From Evansella alkalicola (GTDB taxonomy: Bacteria > Bacillota > Bacilli > Bacillales > Salisediminibacteriaceae), in assembly GCF_019042735.1 (NCBI RefSeq), contig NZ_JAHQCR010000053.1, positions 1 to 64,000 on the forward strand: DNA of 64,000 nucleotides, given 5' to 3'. Of the stretch, positions 51,026 through 61,152 are shown in pieces. The translations under genes and the position numbers were made by a program. Each line of letters starts with the position of its first letter. Positions within the stretch are counted from its first letter, which is position 1. Under the pieces are notes generated by a model. The model was not told where the DNA came from. It did not search any database and saw only the letters and a list, made by a program, of their open reading frames with translations.

Positions 51026-53122
51026 TTATTCATCCCCATGAAAAACAATTGCTTGAAACTCAGCAAAGCTGGTTATTAGACGGGACGTTTCGTTCATTTG
51101 CGATAACCTATTAGCTTTAACCGCTTCGTTTTCGTCCATGACCATGATATTATCAAAATAAGCATGGATCGCAGGCTCCAACGCCGTTAACTCACCGTAA
51201 GCTTCTACAATTTCCCCTTGTTGCAAATGCTTAGTGAACCTCTCTTCTACCTCTTTTGTTAAAGTATAAAGATTTCGCTCTTCTTCTTTTTCAAACAAGC
51301 TTTCATCAATCTGTAATTCATCATTCTGTGCTTTTTTAGCGATATTAGTTACCCTACTAAAGGCTTCAACAATCTTTTTGAAATCTGAACTAGTAACTTC
51401 ATTCATTAAAAACTTTGCTTTTTGGAATATTTCTTGAATTTTTCCAAGGTCAGCATTTAGGACAGAGTCAACTACATCGTACCTGACTCCTTGATCTTGT
51501 AATAAGAACTTTATTCTCAGTTTAAGGAATTCCCCTAAGTCCTCACTCACTGCCTCTAGAGATCGTTTAAGAAGACCTCTCTTTTCAGTAAGGTGAATTG
51601 CTTCTTCAAATAAATCTAGTAAGTTTAGCTTCCAACCATGGCTTAATAGGGTTTGAACGACACCAGCTGTTTGTCTCCTTAATCCATGTGGGTCCTGGGA
51701 TCCAGTAGGAATTAGACCAATACCGAAGCTAGTCACAACTGTATCGATTTTATCTGCAATACTCACAACCGCCCCTTCAACAGTTTCAGGTGGGTTATCA
51801 CCAGCTTGTTTAGGAAGATAGTGTTCATAAATTGCCTTTGCCACTTCTGCCTTTTCTCCTGCCTTTAATGCGTAAACCTCACCCATTCTACCTTCCAATT
51901 CAGGGAATTCCCCAACCATATGTGTTACAAGGTCAGCTTTGCTTAAGTGGGCAGCACGATCTACATTTTTACTCGTTTCGTCATCTAGACCTATCTTATT
52001 TCCAATGACAGAAGCTAGATCCTTAACTCTACGAACTTTATCACCTATTGATCCGAGATCTTTGTGATAAACAATCGTTTCAAGTCTATTTAGACCGCTT
52101 TCCAACGGTTGCTTTAAGTCTTCATTGTAAAAGAATTCCGCATCTGCTAAACGAGCGCGTAGAACCTTTTCATTTCCTTTTTGCACATTTTCTAGATGAC
52201 GGTGATCACCATTTCGAACTGTGACGAAGTATGGCAATAGTTCACCTTCTTCGTTAAGGACAGGAAAATATCGTTGGTGCTCACGCATTGATGTGATGAG
52301 TACATCAGATGGAACAGATAAAAATCTCTCATCAAAAGCACCATTAAGTACAGTAGGGTACTCAACGAGATTATTAACTTCCTCGAGTAACTCCTCATCA
52401 ATCGGAATATTCCATGCTTCTGAAGCAGCTAGTCTCTCAATTTGCTTACGTATAGCATCTTTTCGTTCCACTGGGTCTACGATTACATATTCCCCAAGGA
52501 GCTTTTCTCTATATTCTTCAGGCTTTTCAATCACCGTATCATTACCAAGAAAACGGTGGCCCCAAGTCTTTTTATCTGTGTTCACATCGGTGATTTCAAA
52601 CGGAATTACTTCATTACCTAATAAAGCAACAATCCATTTTATTGGGCGAACATATCGTAATTGATGTGTTCCCCATTTCATATTTTTCGGAAAATTAAGT
52701 CCCGTAATAACCTCTTTTAAGTCCGCAGCAAACAGCTCTTTCGTTGATTTTCCTTCGATGTGCTTTTTGACAAACACATACTCTTCCCCTTTTAACTCCT
52801 TGAAAAAGAGGTCATCTACAGAAGCTCCCTGCCCCTTTGAAAAACCAATAGCTGCCTTTGTCCAATTCCCGTCACTATCCTGCGCTATTTTTTTAGATGG
52901 ACCTTTCGCTTCCTCAACAATATCATTCTGTTTTTGATCTAAGTCATGAATAACAAGGGCAAGTCTTCTAGGTGTAGAAAACCTCTCTACTTTTTCATAG
53001 GCAAGTCTGTTTTCTTTAAGCCAAGCTTCTACGTTATCTCCTAGCTGATTCATTGCATCAGTCACGAATCGCGCAGGCATTTCCTCTAAACCAATTTCTA
53101 ATAAAAAGCTTTGTTTACTCAT
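51026..53122 (-). CDS. glyS: Glycyl-tRNA synthetase beta subunit
   Basis: The 698-residue subunit opens FLLEIGLEEMPARFVTDAM and RLALVIHDLDQKQ, then GPSKKIAQD and SMREHQRYFPV, hallmarks of bacterial GlyS. The C-terminal part resembles an anticodon-binding domain. It acts with GlyQ as an alpha2-beta2 enzyme charging tRNA-Gly. Its start overlaps the glyQ stop by eight bases. Transcription is controlled by the upstream T-box. Confidence 0.97.
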   Translation of the reverse strand: MSKQSFLLEIGLEEMPARFVTDAMNQLGDNVEAWLKENRLAYEKVERFSTPRRLALVIHDLDQKQNDIVEEAKGPSKKIAQDSDGNWTKAAIGFSKGQGASVDDLFFKELKGEEYVFVKKHIEGKSTKELFAADLKEVITGLNFPKNMKWGTHQLRYVRPIKWIVALLGNEVIPFEITDVNTDKKTWGHRFLGNDTVIEKPEEYREKLLGEYVIVDPVERKDAIRKQIERLAASEAWNIPIDEELLEEVNNLVEYPTVLNGAFDERFLSVPSDVLITSMREHQRYFPVLNEEGELLPYFVTVRNGDHRHLENVQKGNEKVLRARLADAEFFYNEDLKQPLESGLNRLETIVYHKDLGSIGDKVRRVKDLASVIGNKIGLDDETSKNVDRAAHLSKADLVTHMVGEFPELEGRMGEVYALKAGEKAEVAKAIYEHYLPKQAGDNPPETVEGAVVSIADKIDTVVTSFGIGLIPTGSQDPHGLRRQTAGVVQTLLSHGWKLNLLDLFEEAIHLTEKRGLLKRSLEAVSEDLGEFLKLRIKFLLQDQGVRYDVVDSVLNADLGKIQEIFQKAKFLMNEVTSSDFKKIVEAFSRVTNIAKKAQNDELQIDESLFEKEEERNLYTLTKEVEERFTKHLQQGEIVEAYGELTALEPAIHAYFDNIMVMDENEAVKANRLSQMNETSRLITSFAEFQAIVFHGDE

Positions 53123-54005
53123 TTATCTCACCCACCTCTTTTTTTATCATAGGAAAGCCTAATTTTTCCCTTGCATCGTAATATTCTTTCGCGCACTTTC
53201 TCGCTAAGTTTCTAACCCGTCCGATATATCCTGTTCTTTCCGTGACAGAGATAGCTCCTTGTGCGTCTAATAGGTTAAAAACGTGTGAGCATTTTAATAC
53301 ATAGTCATACGCAGGAATAACAAGTGATTCTTCAAGTGTTCGAATAGCCTCTTGTTCATAAGTAGCAAATAAATTAAAAAGCATCTTACTGTCAGCAACT
53401 TCAAAGGAGTACTTAGACTGTTCATACTCGTTTTGTAAAAACACATCGCCGTAAGTAAATCCGTTTACCCATTCCAAGTCATAAACGTTTTCCTTATCTT
53501 GAATATAAGAAGCCAACCTTTCAAGACCATACGTAATCTCAACAGCTACTGGGTTTGCATCTAGGCCTCCAACCTGCTGGAAGTATGTAAATTGTGTAAT
53601 TTCCATTCCATCAAGCCAGACCTCCCATCCTAATCCCCATGCAGCTAGCGTAGGTGCCTCCCAGTTATCCTCAACAAAACGAATATCGTGCTTTTCTGGA
53701 TCAATGCCTAATTGCTTAAGACTTTCCAAATACAATTCTTGAATATTGTCAGGAGAAGGTTTCATTATCACCTGAAATTGATGATGCTGGTACAACCTGT
53801 TTGGATTTTCACCATACCGACCATCTACAGGACGGCGAGATGGCTCCACATAAGCTACATTCCATGGTTCTGGACCAATACTGCGTAAAAAGGTCATAGG
53901 GTTCATTGTCCCTGCTCCTTTTTCCACATCATATGGCTGTAGTACTAGACAGTTCTGGTCAGCCCAAAACTTTTGTAAAGTTAAAATCATATCTTGAACA
54001 TTCAT
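53115..54005 (-). CDS. glyQ: Glycyl-tRNA synthetase alpha subunit
   Basis: The 296-residue catalytic subunit opens MNVQDMILTLQKFWADQNC, with motif 2 EPSRRPVDGRYGENPNR and GLDANPVAVEITYGLERLA. ATG seven bases after GGAGG; the preceding GTG is one codon upstream. It lies in an operon with glyS, and a glycine T-box leader ends about 120 bases before it. Confidence 0.97.
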   Translation of the reverse strand: MNVQDMILTLQKFWADQNCLVLQPYDVEKGAGTMNPMTFLRSIGPEPWNVAYVEPSRRPVDGRYGENPNRLYQHHQFQVIMKPSPDNIQELYLESLKQLGIDPEKHDIRFVEDNWEAPTLAAWGLGWEVWLDGMEITQFTYFQQVGGLDANPVAVEITYGLERLASYIQDKENVYDLEWVNGFTYGDVFLQNEYEQSKYSFEVADSKMLFNLFATYEQEAIRTLEESLVIPAYDYVLKCSHVFNLLDAQGAISVTERTGYIGRVRNLARKCAKEYYDAREKLGFPMIKKEVGEINE

Positions 54006-54127
54006 CACGATACCTCCATCGTATTTTTAAAATAGGCTATGTTAGTCTGTGTTGTTGATTTTTTTGTCCATTGACAAGAGCCTTAATTTACAAAACAGTC
54101 AGTATAAAAAGGTTATCTGTTTTGGGC

Positions 54128-54350
54128 AAATAAAAAAACTCTCGTCTATGTCATTGACATAGGGACGAGAGTTACCCGCGGTTCCACCCTAATTGCTGTT
54201 TTATTCCTTTGAAACAGCCTCTTTGAAACAGATGTACTCAGGAGTGCCATTCCTTACTTTCTGTACTCCTGGCTTCCACTATCCCAGGTTCGCTTCGAAT
54301 TACCTTCTTATACAGAGGGAGTAAGTACTACTTTCCTTCTTCATACCGAT
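54128..54350 (-). promoter_or_regulatory. T-box leader (tRNA-Gly) of glyQS
   Basis: The reverse strand shows the T-box sequence AGGGTGGAACCGCGGGT (54174-54190), an adjoining terminator stem (54137-54173; CTCTCGTC with GACGAGAG, then seven T), and a stem I with the specifier GGC at 54246-54248 in the context GAATGGCACTCC, as in other glyQS leaders. Uncharged tRNA-Gly should stabilise the antiterminator and turn the operon on. Confidence 0.93.
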
Positions 54351-54400
54351 ATTAATTTATACAAATATTACTTAAAAAAATAACTTATGTCAACTACTGA

Positions 54401-55144
54401 CTAATATAATCGATCAACCTGATCTAAAAAGCGCTTTGATTTTAATTTTACTCCGACATAATCATCATAATAATAGCCTAGAATTTCTTTCAATTGCTGT
54501 TTCGTTTCAGGCTTTACGTTAATGTTACCAATTCTATTTATATCAATATGCTGAAAAAGCCTTAGTAATTTTAACACTGCAGGCATTAACTTTATGTGAT
54601 GAGGGTCTTCTCCTTGGCAATGACGGCATAAAAGCCCTGCGTTTTTCACGGAAAAAACAAATGGTTCCTCTCCAGTCCCACATAATGAGCATCGGTCCAA
54701 TACAGGAGAAACTCCTGCCACTTGTAGCATCTTCGTTTCAAAAATTCTCGTTAATATATCAGGATCCATTTCCTCATCAAGCATGTGCAGCATCTGATAT
54801 ATCAATTCAAATAAGTACGGATTCCTCTCATGATCCTCCGTCAGTTTATCTAAAAGTTCTACCATGTATGCACCATGCGCTGTGAGCTTCAGGTCTCCCC
54901 TAACATCCCTAAAGGAATCAATAATATCTGCTGAATTTAATGTGCCAATTCCTGTAGATCGTTGATAAATAAAAATCCCATAAATAAAAAGTTGGGCACT
55001 GGAAGCAAATCGACTCTTCGGCCGTTTTGCCCCCCGTGCCATCAGTGCTACTTTACCATTTTCCCTAGTAAATAAAGTTAATATTTTATTGGTTTCTCCA
55101 TAGTCGTTCGTTCGAATGATTATTCCTTCCACTTTGTGTTGCAT
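54401..55144 (-). CDS. recO: DNA repair protein RecO
   Basis: The 247-residue recombination mediator has an N-terminal OB fold (MQHKVEGIIIRTNDYGETNK, KVALMARGAKRPKSRFAS) and a helical C-terminal half with a zinc-type cysteine set, CSLCG and CRHCQGEDPHHI. It loads RecA with RecR. ATG seven bases after GGTGGTG. It follows yqzL by 40 bases, as in B. subtilis (era-yqzL-recO). Confidence 0.95.
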   Translation of the reverse strand: MQHKVEGIIIRTNDYGETNKILTLFTRENGKVALMARGAKRPKSRFASSAQLFIYGIFIYQRSTGIGTLNSADIIDSFRDVRGDLKLTAHGAYMVELLDKLTEDHERNPYLFELIYQMLHMLDEEMDPDILTRIFETKMLQVAGVSPVLDRCSLCGTGEEPFVFSVKNAGLLCRHCQGEDPHHIKLMPAVLKLLRLFQHIDINRIGNINVKPETKQQLKEILGYYYDDYVGVKLKSKRFLDQVDRLY

Positions 55145-55184
55145 GTTAGTCACCACCAATGTTTATTGGCGGTAGTAGAGGTCG

Positions 55185-55331
55185 CTAATGTGTTGTCGAG
55201 TCAAATTCCTCTGTCACACCATCTTCTTCTTCATACTCGGGAAATGTCCCATCTCGTTCCATCTCCTTAAAGAGCAAATATGAATCAATGTTTCCAGTCA
55301 TCGAAAAGACTTTCCAAGTTAAGTCTATCAT
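55185..55331 (-). CDS. yqzL: Small protein YqzL
   Basis: The 48-codon gene reads MIDLTWKVFSMTGNIDSYLL, then FKEMERDGTFPEYEEEDGV and ends in Thr-Thr-His. The start LTWK.FS.TGNIDxYLLFKE is that of B. subtilis YqzL, located between era and recO, as here. It follows GGTGGAG by seven bases. No function is known. It is too short for many gene finders. Confidence 0.9.
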   Translation of the reverse strand: MIDLTWKVFSMTGNIDSYLLFKEMERDGTFPEYEEEDGVTEEFDSTTH

Positions 55332-55610
55332 GATAACTCCACCTTTCAAAACAGACTTTGTTTTATCGGCGTTACCCTCGACCTCTAATCATAGCGTTAC
55401 CTCTAATACCCAATTTCATGTTATGGAATTATTAACAATTAGTTTTTAGTATACCTTTATAAAATAATCATAGTCGTTCTAGAAGCAAAAAACAATGGGT
55501 TACCTTGTACTTTTCAAAATTTTTCAAACTTTTGAAAGCACCCAAAATATATTATTTTAAAATAAAATAAAATGTGCAATCAAGAAAAAGATGTGATTGC
55601 ACATTCCATA
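55332..55610. other. Intergenic region between era and yqzL
   Basis: About 280 AT-rich bases without a gene. A weak AT-rich symmetry occurs around 55545-55575. It may hold the yqzL-recO promoter. Confidence 0.35.
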
Positions 55611-56522
55611 TTAATATTCATCCTCCCGATAGCCAAACTCCTGTAAGTATTTAGGTTTATTTCGCCAGTCCTTCTCCACTTTTACCCATAGCTCCAAAAA
55701 GACTTTTGAGCCTAAGAGGGCTTCGATATCAAGTCGCGCCTTTCGCCCAATTTCTTTCAGCATCTTTCCTTGTTTACCTATGATAATTCCTTTTTGTGAG
55801 CTTCTATCGACAACAATAACAGCACCAATCATAACCGTATTGCTTCCCTCTTTACGGTTGATTTGCTCTATGTCCACAGCTACAGAATGTGGCACCTCTT
55901 CATGCGTGAGATGTAATACTTTTTCTCGAATCATCTCCGCCATTAAAAACCTTTCTGGATGGTCTGTCACTTGATCCTCTGGGTAATATTGCGGACCTTC
56001 CTCCATATACTTAAATACTTGTTCAATAAGAGTATTTACATTATTACCATGAAGTGCTGAAATTGGTACTACTTCAGTAAATTCTATATGGTGTCGATAA
56101 TTATCAATAATTTTAAAAAGCTCATCTGGGTGCACTTCATCTATTTTATTGATAACAAGAAAAATAGGTGTATCTATATTTTTTAGCCGTTCCATGATGA
56201 AATCATCACCACGGCCACGTCCTTCTTTCGCATCAACTAAAAAGAGGACAGCATCTACCTCTCTTAAAGTAGTAGTTGCTACCTTTGTCATAAAGTCCCC
56301 AAGCCTGTGCTTTGGTTTATGAATACCGGGAGTGTCGATAAAAACTATCTGTCCCCTATCTTCCGTGTAAACACCTTGGATTCTGTTTCTAGTTGTTTGA
56401 GGCTTATCACTCATAATGGCAATCTTCTGCCCGAGCATTTGATTAAGTAAAGTCGACTTCCCTACATTTGGTCTACCAATTAATGCAACAAATCCTGATT
56501 TTTTTTCCTTACTATTACTCAT
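55611..56522 (-). CDS. era: GTPase Era
   Basis: The 303-residue GTPase has G1 GRPNVGKST, G3 DTPGIHKPKHRL and G4 NKID, and a C-terminal KH domain with GKQGKMLKEIGRKARLDIEALL. It matures the 30S subunit at the 3' end of 16S rRNA. ATG six bases after CGGAGG. It overlaps the cdd stop by eight bases; operon order dgkA-cdd-era as in B. subtilis. Confidence 0.97.
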   Translation of the reverse strand: MSNSKEKKSGFVALIGRPNVGKSTLLNQMLGQKIAIMSDKPQTTRNRIQGVYTEDRGQIVFIDTPGIHKPKHRLGDFMTKVATTTLREVDAVLFLVDAKEGRGRGDDFIMERLKNIDTPIFLVINKIDEVHPDELFKIIDNYRHHIEFTEVVPISALHGNNVNTLIEQVFKYMEEGPQYYPEDQVTDHPERFLMAEMIREKVLHLTHEEVPHSVAVDIEQINRKEGSNTVMIGAVIVVDRSSQKGIIIGKQGKMLKEIGRKARLDIEALLGSKVFLELWVKVEKDWRNKPKYLQEFGYREDEY

Positions 56523-56913
56523 GTAAATCCTCCGGTGAAAAGGCACCTGGAAGAAGTTTTTCTGCTGTAGTTTCCATATAGTTGCCTTTCAAATTCGTTA
56601 AAATAATTTCCGTATCTTGTTGAAGAAGCTCAGAGATTACTTGTCTACATGCTCCACATGGGGATACTGGTCCATCTGTATCAGCAATGACCGCCATCGC
56701 TTTAAATTTGCGTACACCTTCTGAGACAGCCTTAAAAATGGCGGTTCTTTCAGCGCAATTACACATAGTATATGCAGCATTCTCAATGTTACAGCCATGA
56801 TACACTGTACCAGCATCATCTAATAACGCAGCTCCCACTGCAAATTTTGAGTATGGAACATATGCCTTTTCCCTTGCCTTTTTAGCTTCTTGTATTAGCG
56901 TTTCCCTATCCAT
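56515..56913 (-). CDS. cdd: Cytidine deaminase
   Basis: The 132-residue zinc enzyme deaminates (deoxy)cytidine. Catalytic motif GCNIENAAYTMCNCAERTA with CAE, and PCGACRQVI with the zinc cysteines. ATG six bases after AAGGTG. It lies between dgkA and era and overlaps era. Confidence 0.96.
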   Translation of the reverse strand: MDRETLIQEAKKAREKAYVPYSKFAVGAALLDDAGTVYHGCNIENAAYTMCNCAERTAIFKAVSEGVRKFKAMAVIADTDGPVSPCGACRQVISELLQQDTEIILTNLKGNYMETTAEKLLPGAFSPEDLHE

Positions 56914-57005
56914 AACTTCACCTTCATTCATGATTAAGTCTTTGTTTTGTTAAAACTGCAACATTGCACCTCACCAATTATTCATTACTATTTTCATCAG
57001 CAATT

Positions 57006-57401
57006 CTAACGTGAAAATAGGGCGATGATGTATGGCAACAATATTAATATACCTACAATGACAGCAGTAGCAGAAAAGATAAACACTGCTCCTGCTGCCG
57101 TATCTTTAATTATTTTTGCCCGCTCATCGTATGTGTCAATCATTAAATCAACAACATGTTCAATAGCAGTATTTATTAACTCTAATGCCAGAACTCCACC
57201 AATTACTACCGCTAGTATGGCCTGTTTTTCCAATGGAATTCTTAACACTTGTGCAAGTATAAATATTACAGCTCCTACAGTTAAATGTACCCTGAAATTC
57301 TGCTCATGCTTAAGTGTATAGACGATGCCATTTGAAGCATATACAAAACTTTTTTTCAGCCTACTCCACGAGACAAATTTACGTCTATTTTTTGAGCCCA
57401 T
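57006..57401 (-). CDS. dgkA: Diacylglycerol/undecaprenol kinase DgkA (UndK-type)
   Basis: The 131-residue membrane protein has an N-terminal amphipathic segment, ASNGIVYTLKHEQNFRVHLT, and the conserved LALELINTAIEHVVDLMID between helices. Three membrane helices. Gram-positive members phosphorylate undecaprenol, recycling the wall lipid carrier. The start MGSKNRRK overlaps the ybeY end; longer frames intrude further into ybeY. Confidence 0.93.
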   Translation of the reverse strand: MGSKNRRKFVSWSRLKKSFVYASNGIVYTLKHEQNFRVHLTVGAVIFILAQVLRIPLEKQAILAVVIGGVLALELINTAIEHVVDLMIDTYDERAKIIKDTAAGAVFIFSATAVIVGILILLPYIIALFSR

Positions 57402-57864
57402 GCTCTTCCAGAATTTCCTCTTGACGTGCGAACATCTTTTTTTCTTCCTCTTCTGAGCCATGGTCATAACCTAGTAAATGTAGGAAACCATGTACCAAAA
57501 GAAAATTAATTTCCCTTTCAAAACTATGACCGTACTCTTTTGCCTGTGCTTCAGCTCGTGGAACTGAGATAATGATATCACCTAATAATTCTGGAATAGT
57601 TTCATCATCCAATGGAATATCTGGAATATCATTCTCCCCTTCATTTAAAGCAAACGATAATACATCCGTCGGTTTATCTAACCCTCGGAATTCCTTATTT
57701 ATACTTTGTATCCTCTCATCATCGACAAAGGTAACAGACACTTCTGCATTTTCAACTACATTTTCCATCGTCATTGCAGTTTTTATTACTCCTGACATAA
57801 CCTCCATGATAGATTCAGACACTTTACCCGTTTCATCATTGAAATCAACCTGTTTTAAGGTCAC
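57385..57864 (-). CDS. ybeY: Endoribonuclease YbeY
   Basis: The 159-residue metal-dependent RNase matures rRNA. The zinc site is in LLVHGFLHLLGYDHGSEEE (HxxxHxxxxxH), and DVLSFALNEG is the family's second block. GTG start, four bases inside the pgpH end (GTGA), so coupled. Order phoH-pgpH-ybeY-dgkA-cdd-era is conserved. Confidence 0.96.
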   Translation of the reverse strand: MTLKQVDFNDETGKVSESIMEVMSGVIKTAMTMENVVENAEVSVTFVDDERIQSINKEFRGLDKPTDVLSFALNEGENDIPDIPLDDETIPELLGDIIISVPRAEAQAKEYGHSFEREINFLLVHGFLHLLGYDHGSEEEEKKMFARQEEILEEHGLKK

Positions 57865-60146
57865 TTTCTTTCACCTGCTTCCTTCCTTATCTTCGCTTCT
57901 TCTTTTTCTGAAACTTCTTCTGGATACTCAATTCTTGAATGGAATGTTCCATACAGTGTTTCACAAATCGATGTGGCCACAGTACTTAGTTCCTTTAATG
58001 TAATATTACACTCATCAAATTGCCCATCCTCTAAACGGTCTGTAATAATCTTTTTCACTAATTTTTCTATTTTGTCAGGCGTTGGCTTATTCATTGAACG
58101 AACTGCAGCTTCTACACAGTCTGCAATTCCAACAATGGCAGCCTCTTTTGATTGTGCCTTTGGACCAGGATAACGAAATTCCTCTTCCTGTATCTCCCTA
58201 TCCGTATCTTGCTTTGCTTTATGATAAAAATATTTTAACAGCGTTGTACCATGATGTTGTTCAGCAATATTAATAATTTCTTTAGGCATTTTATGCTCTC
58301 TCAGCTGTTCCGCTCCATCATATGGATGGGCTATAATAATTGTTTTACTCAGCTGTGGTGAAATCTTATCATGCGGATTATCAATTTTCATTTGATTCTC
58401 TATAAAAAAGTGCGGCCGTTTCGTTTTTCCAAGGTCGTGATAATAAGACCCTACCCTAGCAAGAAGTCCATTCGCACCAATTGCTTCACACGCACTTTCT
58501 GAAAGGTTTGCTACCATAACGCTATGATGATATGTTCCAGGAGCATCTAAAAGAATTTTTCTAAGCAATGGTTGATTCGGGTTTGAGAGCTCAATTAGTT
58601 TTGTCGTTGATAGTACACCAAAACCAGCTTCAAAGAAAGGTAATAAACCTAAGGTCAACACAGCAGCTAGGAAACCTGCCATACCAGCAAACATGACATG
58701 CATACCTACTTCTACCAATGCATACTGACCATTTTTCAACATAATTAATGCTAATATAACTAGCACATTCAGAAATCCAACAAATATACCCGATTGTAAA
58801 ATCCTCATGGTCTTGTGGGATTTATTCAGGAAAAACACGCCTGAAATCGCACTAAAGAATACGTAGATCCCATGGGAATAATCTAAAACTCCTGAGGACT
58901 GTTCATTGAACATAATACTAGAAATGATGGCAAGCACCATGCTTGTAAATAGAGCAATTCTCGGATTTAGTAAAATGGTCATTAACATCGTACCCATTGC
59001 TACTGGAACGATATAAGTCATTCCAGTTACACCAACTAAATGCGTTAAGCTAACTAATTTGATGATAAGAAGTGTTACAGTATAAATGATTACATACATT
59101 AACAAATGTGTATTATTTTTTTTAATTGATGTATTTGCGTCATTTAAATAATAACCAAGCATACTAATTAATATAATAACTAAAATCCCTAAGCCAATAT
59201 ATGGATAAAGCACACCATAATCATCTAATAAGCCAACAAGGGCTAAGTTATTATAAATTTCTGAAGTTATCATTTGGCCTTCTTCAACTAATAATTGACC
59301 TTCCCTAATCATGACTGGATCAACAGACTCAACCGCCTCTTCCCGCGCTTGTTCTGTTGCACTTTCATCTAACAAATAGTTATAAGTTACTCCAAATCTG
59401 GCCATCTCAATCATGGCTCGATATAAACTTGAATCTACGGTAGAAATAATCACTTTTCGTTCGGCTTGACTTCGTGCATTTTCCACTTCATCAATTGGAA
59501 TTTCATTACTCATGACATCATGAATAGCGCTTGTCGTCGTTTCCTGAGCCAATCTTAGGTTTTCCTCAGAAGTCTCTAAAAAAGTTATCAACGTTTCATC
59601 AGAAAGATCTTGACTAGTGTGTTGGGAGATAATAGTTCTCACTCGCTCCAATTGCTCATGAATAGTTAGTACATCGGGCGTAGAAGCTTCTAAGAGTTCC
59701 AACTCTTCCTCTAATTCAGGCTCAAGCTCATCAACTTCTTCCTGAATCTCATAAATCTCCTCTAAACGTTCCTCAATTTCTTCTGCTTCCTCAGACTTTT
59801 CCTTATTCTCCTGTTGTACTTGACGGATTGTACCAAAAATATCGTTAATCCGTTCTATTTGGTTTTGGACATACCTCGGTTTTGTCGTATAAATCGGTTC
59901 AATAGATTCATACGCAGCCTGCTTTAACTGATCCGTTTCGTCCTTGTTTTCAATAGTAATGGGAGATCGGATATCCTGCTCTGCAACAACCCCTGGTTCA
60001 ACTTCTAGAGTTTCTGGAATGATGTTTGTGACCATTAGTGAATACGTAATGACACCTAATACGATAAATAGAAATATCCGAATATAACGGTGATTTTTTA
60101 TATTTTGCCACCATTTTAAGTGATCAATTGATGAACGTTTCCCCAT
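57861..60146 (-). CDS. pgpH: Cyclic di-AMP phosphodiesterase PgpH (7TM-HD)
   Basis: The 761-residue membrane protein has a large extracellular 7TMR-HDED part after one helix (about 45-300), seven membrane helices (about 305-500) and a cytoplasmic HD domain with APGTYHHSVMVANLSE, GSYYHDLGKTKRP and IAHPYDGAEQLREHKMP. It hydrolyses c-di-AMP, a second messenger for osmotic and wall homeostasis. The extracellular region is very acidic with Glu-rich coiled coil. ATG eight bases after GAGAGGTGA. It follows phoH. Confidence 0.95.
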   Translation of the reverse strand: MGKRSSIDHLKWWQNIKNHRYIRIFLFIVLGVITYSLMVTNIIPETLEVEPGVVAEQDIRSPITIENKDETDQLKQAAYESIEPIYTTKPRYVQNQIERINDIFGTIRQVQQENKEKSEEAEEIEERLEEIYEIQEEVDELEPELEEELELLEASTPDVLTIHEQLERVRTIISQHTSQDLSDETLITFLETSEENLRLAQETTTSAIHDVMSNEIPIDEVENARSQAERKVIISTVDSSLYRAMIEMARFGVTYNYLLDESATEQAREEAVESVDPVMIREGQLLVEEGQMITSEIYNNLALVGLLDDYGVLYPYIGLGILVIILISMLGYYLNDANTSIKKNNTHLLMYVIIYTVTLLIIKLVSLTHLVGVTGMTYIVPVAMGTMLMTILLNPRIALFTSMVLAIISSIMFNEQSSGVLDYSHGIYVFFSAISGVFFLNKSHKTMRILQSGIFVGFLNVLVILALIMLKNGQYALVEVGMHVMFAGMAGFLAAVLTLGLLPFFEAGFGVLSTTKLIELSNPNQPLLRKILLDAPGTYHHSVMVANLSESACEAIGANGLLARVGSYYHDLGKTKRPHFFIENQMKIDNPHDKISPQLSKTIIIAHPYDGAEQLREHKMPKEIINIAEQHHGTTLLKYFYHKAKQDTDREIQEEEFRYPGPKAQSKEAAIVGIADCVEAAVRSMNKPTPDKIEKLVKKIITDRLEDGQFDECNITLKELSTVATSICETLYGTFHSRIEYPEEVSEKEEAKIRKEAGERK

Positions 60147-60178
60147 ATTATTTCACCTCTCCCACAAAGATACTACAC

Positions 60179-61147
60179 TTAACCTTCATTAGAGCTTTCA
60201 TATGCATCGATGATTCGTTTTACCAATGTATGTCTGACCACATCTGTAGATTCTAAATGGATAAAGCTCATTCCACGTATATCCTTATGAATATTTAAGG
60301 CAATCTTTAGACCTGAGTTCTTTCCTCTAGGTAAATCCACTTGAGTCATATCTCCAGTAACTACCATTTTAGAACCAAACCCTAACCTCGTTAGGAACAT
60401 CTTTATCTGTTCTGCAGTAGTATTTTGTGCTTCATCTAATATGACAAAAGAATCATCCAATGTCCTTCCACGCATATAAGCTAATGGGGCAATTTCAATT
60501 GTTCCGCGCTCCATTAATCGTGTAGTATGCTCAACACCTAACACATCATGGAGGGCATCATACAATGGTCTTAAATATGGGTCAACCTTCTCTTTTAAAT
60601 CCCCTGGTAAAAACCCGAGGCTTTCTCCAGCTTCCACGGCTGGCCTTGTCAATACAATCCTTTTAATATGCCCCTCTTTCAAGGCGTGAACTGCCATCAC
60701 TACAGCGATATACGTCTTCCCTGTTCCAGCAGGTCCTATTCCGAAAACAATATCATTTTTTCTAATGGCGGACACATAATGTCTTTGTCCTAAAGTCTTA
60801 GCCAAAATAGGTTTTCCTTTAGCACTTACTGAAATCTTATCTTCATAGAGATCTGGTAACTCCGAAAGCATTCCCCTTTCTGCCAGTTGGGCAGCATACA
60901 CAAAGTCCCGTTCCTGAACTGCAACTCCCTTGCGTATTAATTGGAGGAACATCATTAAAATATCTGTTATTTGTTTAATTTGTTCTTCTGATCCATATAT
61001 AGTCACCTCTTCGCCTCGTGTGACTACAGTTGTTTTAAGTGACTCCTCTAATCGTTTGAGGTGACTATCATTAGGACCAAATAATGCTTGTACTTCATTC
61101 GCATCTCGTATAGCAAGCTGTATAGTCTTTTTGTTCGTATCTGTCAA
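60179..61147 (-). CDS. phoH: PhoH family protein (PhoH/PhoL ATPase)
   Basis: The 322-residue ATPase has Walker A GPAGTGKTYIAV, RIVLTRPAVEAGESLGFLPG, and Walker B SFVILDEAQNTTAEQIKMFL, with an N-terminal KH-like region (1-100). The cellular role is linked to RNA metabolism with YbeY but not settled. TTG start nine bases after GGAGA. Located just after yqfD. Confidence 0.94.
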   Translation of the reverse strand: MTDTNKKTIQLAIRDANEVQALFGPNDSHLKRLEESLKTTVVTRGEEVTIYGSEEQIKQITDILMMFLQLIRKGVAVQERDFVYAAQLAERGMLSELPDLYEDKISVSAKGKPILAKTLGQRHYVSAIRKNDIVFGIGPAGTGKTYIAVVMAVHALKEGHIKRIVLTRPAVEAGESLGFLPGDLKEKVDPYLRPLYDALHDVLGVEHTTRLMERGTIEIAPLAYMRGRTLDDSFVILDEAQNTTAEQIKMFLTRLGFGSKMVVTGDMTQVDLPRGKNSGLKIALNIHKDIRGMSFIHLESTDVVRHTLVKRIIDAYESSNEG

Positions 61148-61152
61148 TCTTC

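Noticed and set aside
52221..52664. 147-codon forward open frame inside glyS
   Set aside because: Antisense shadow of a certain gene, Ser/Thr-rich translation, no start signal.
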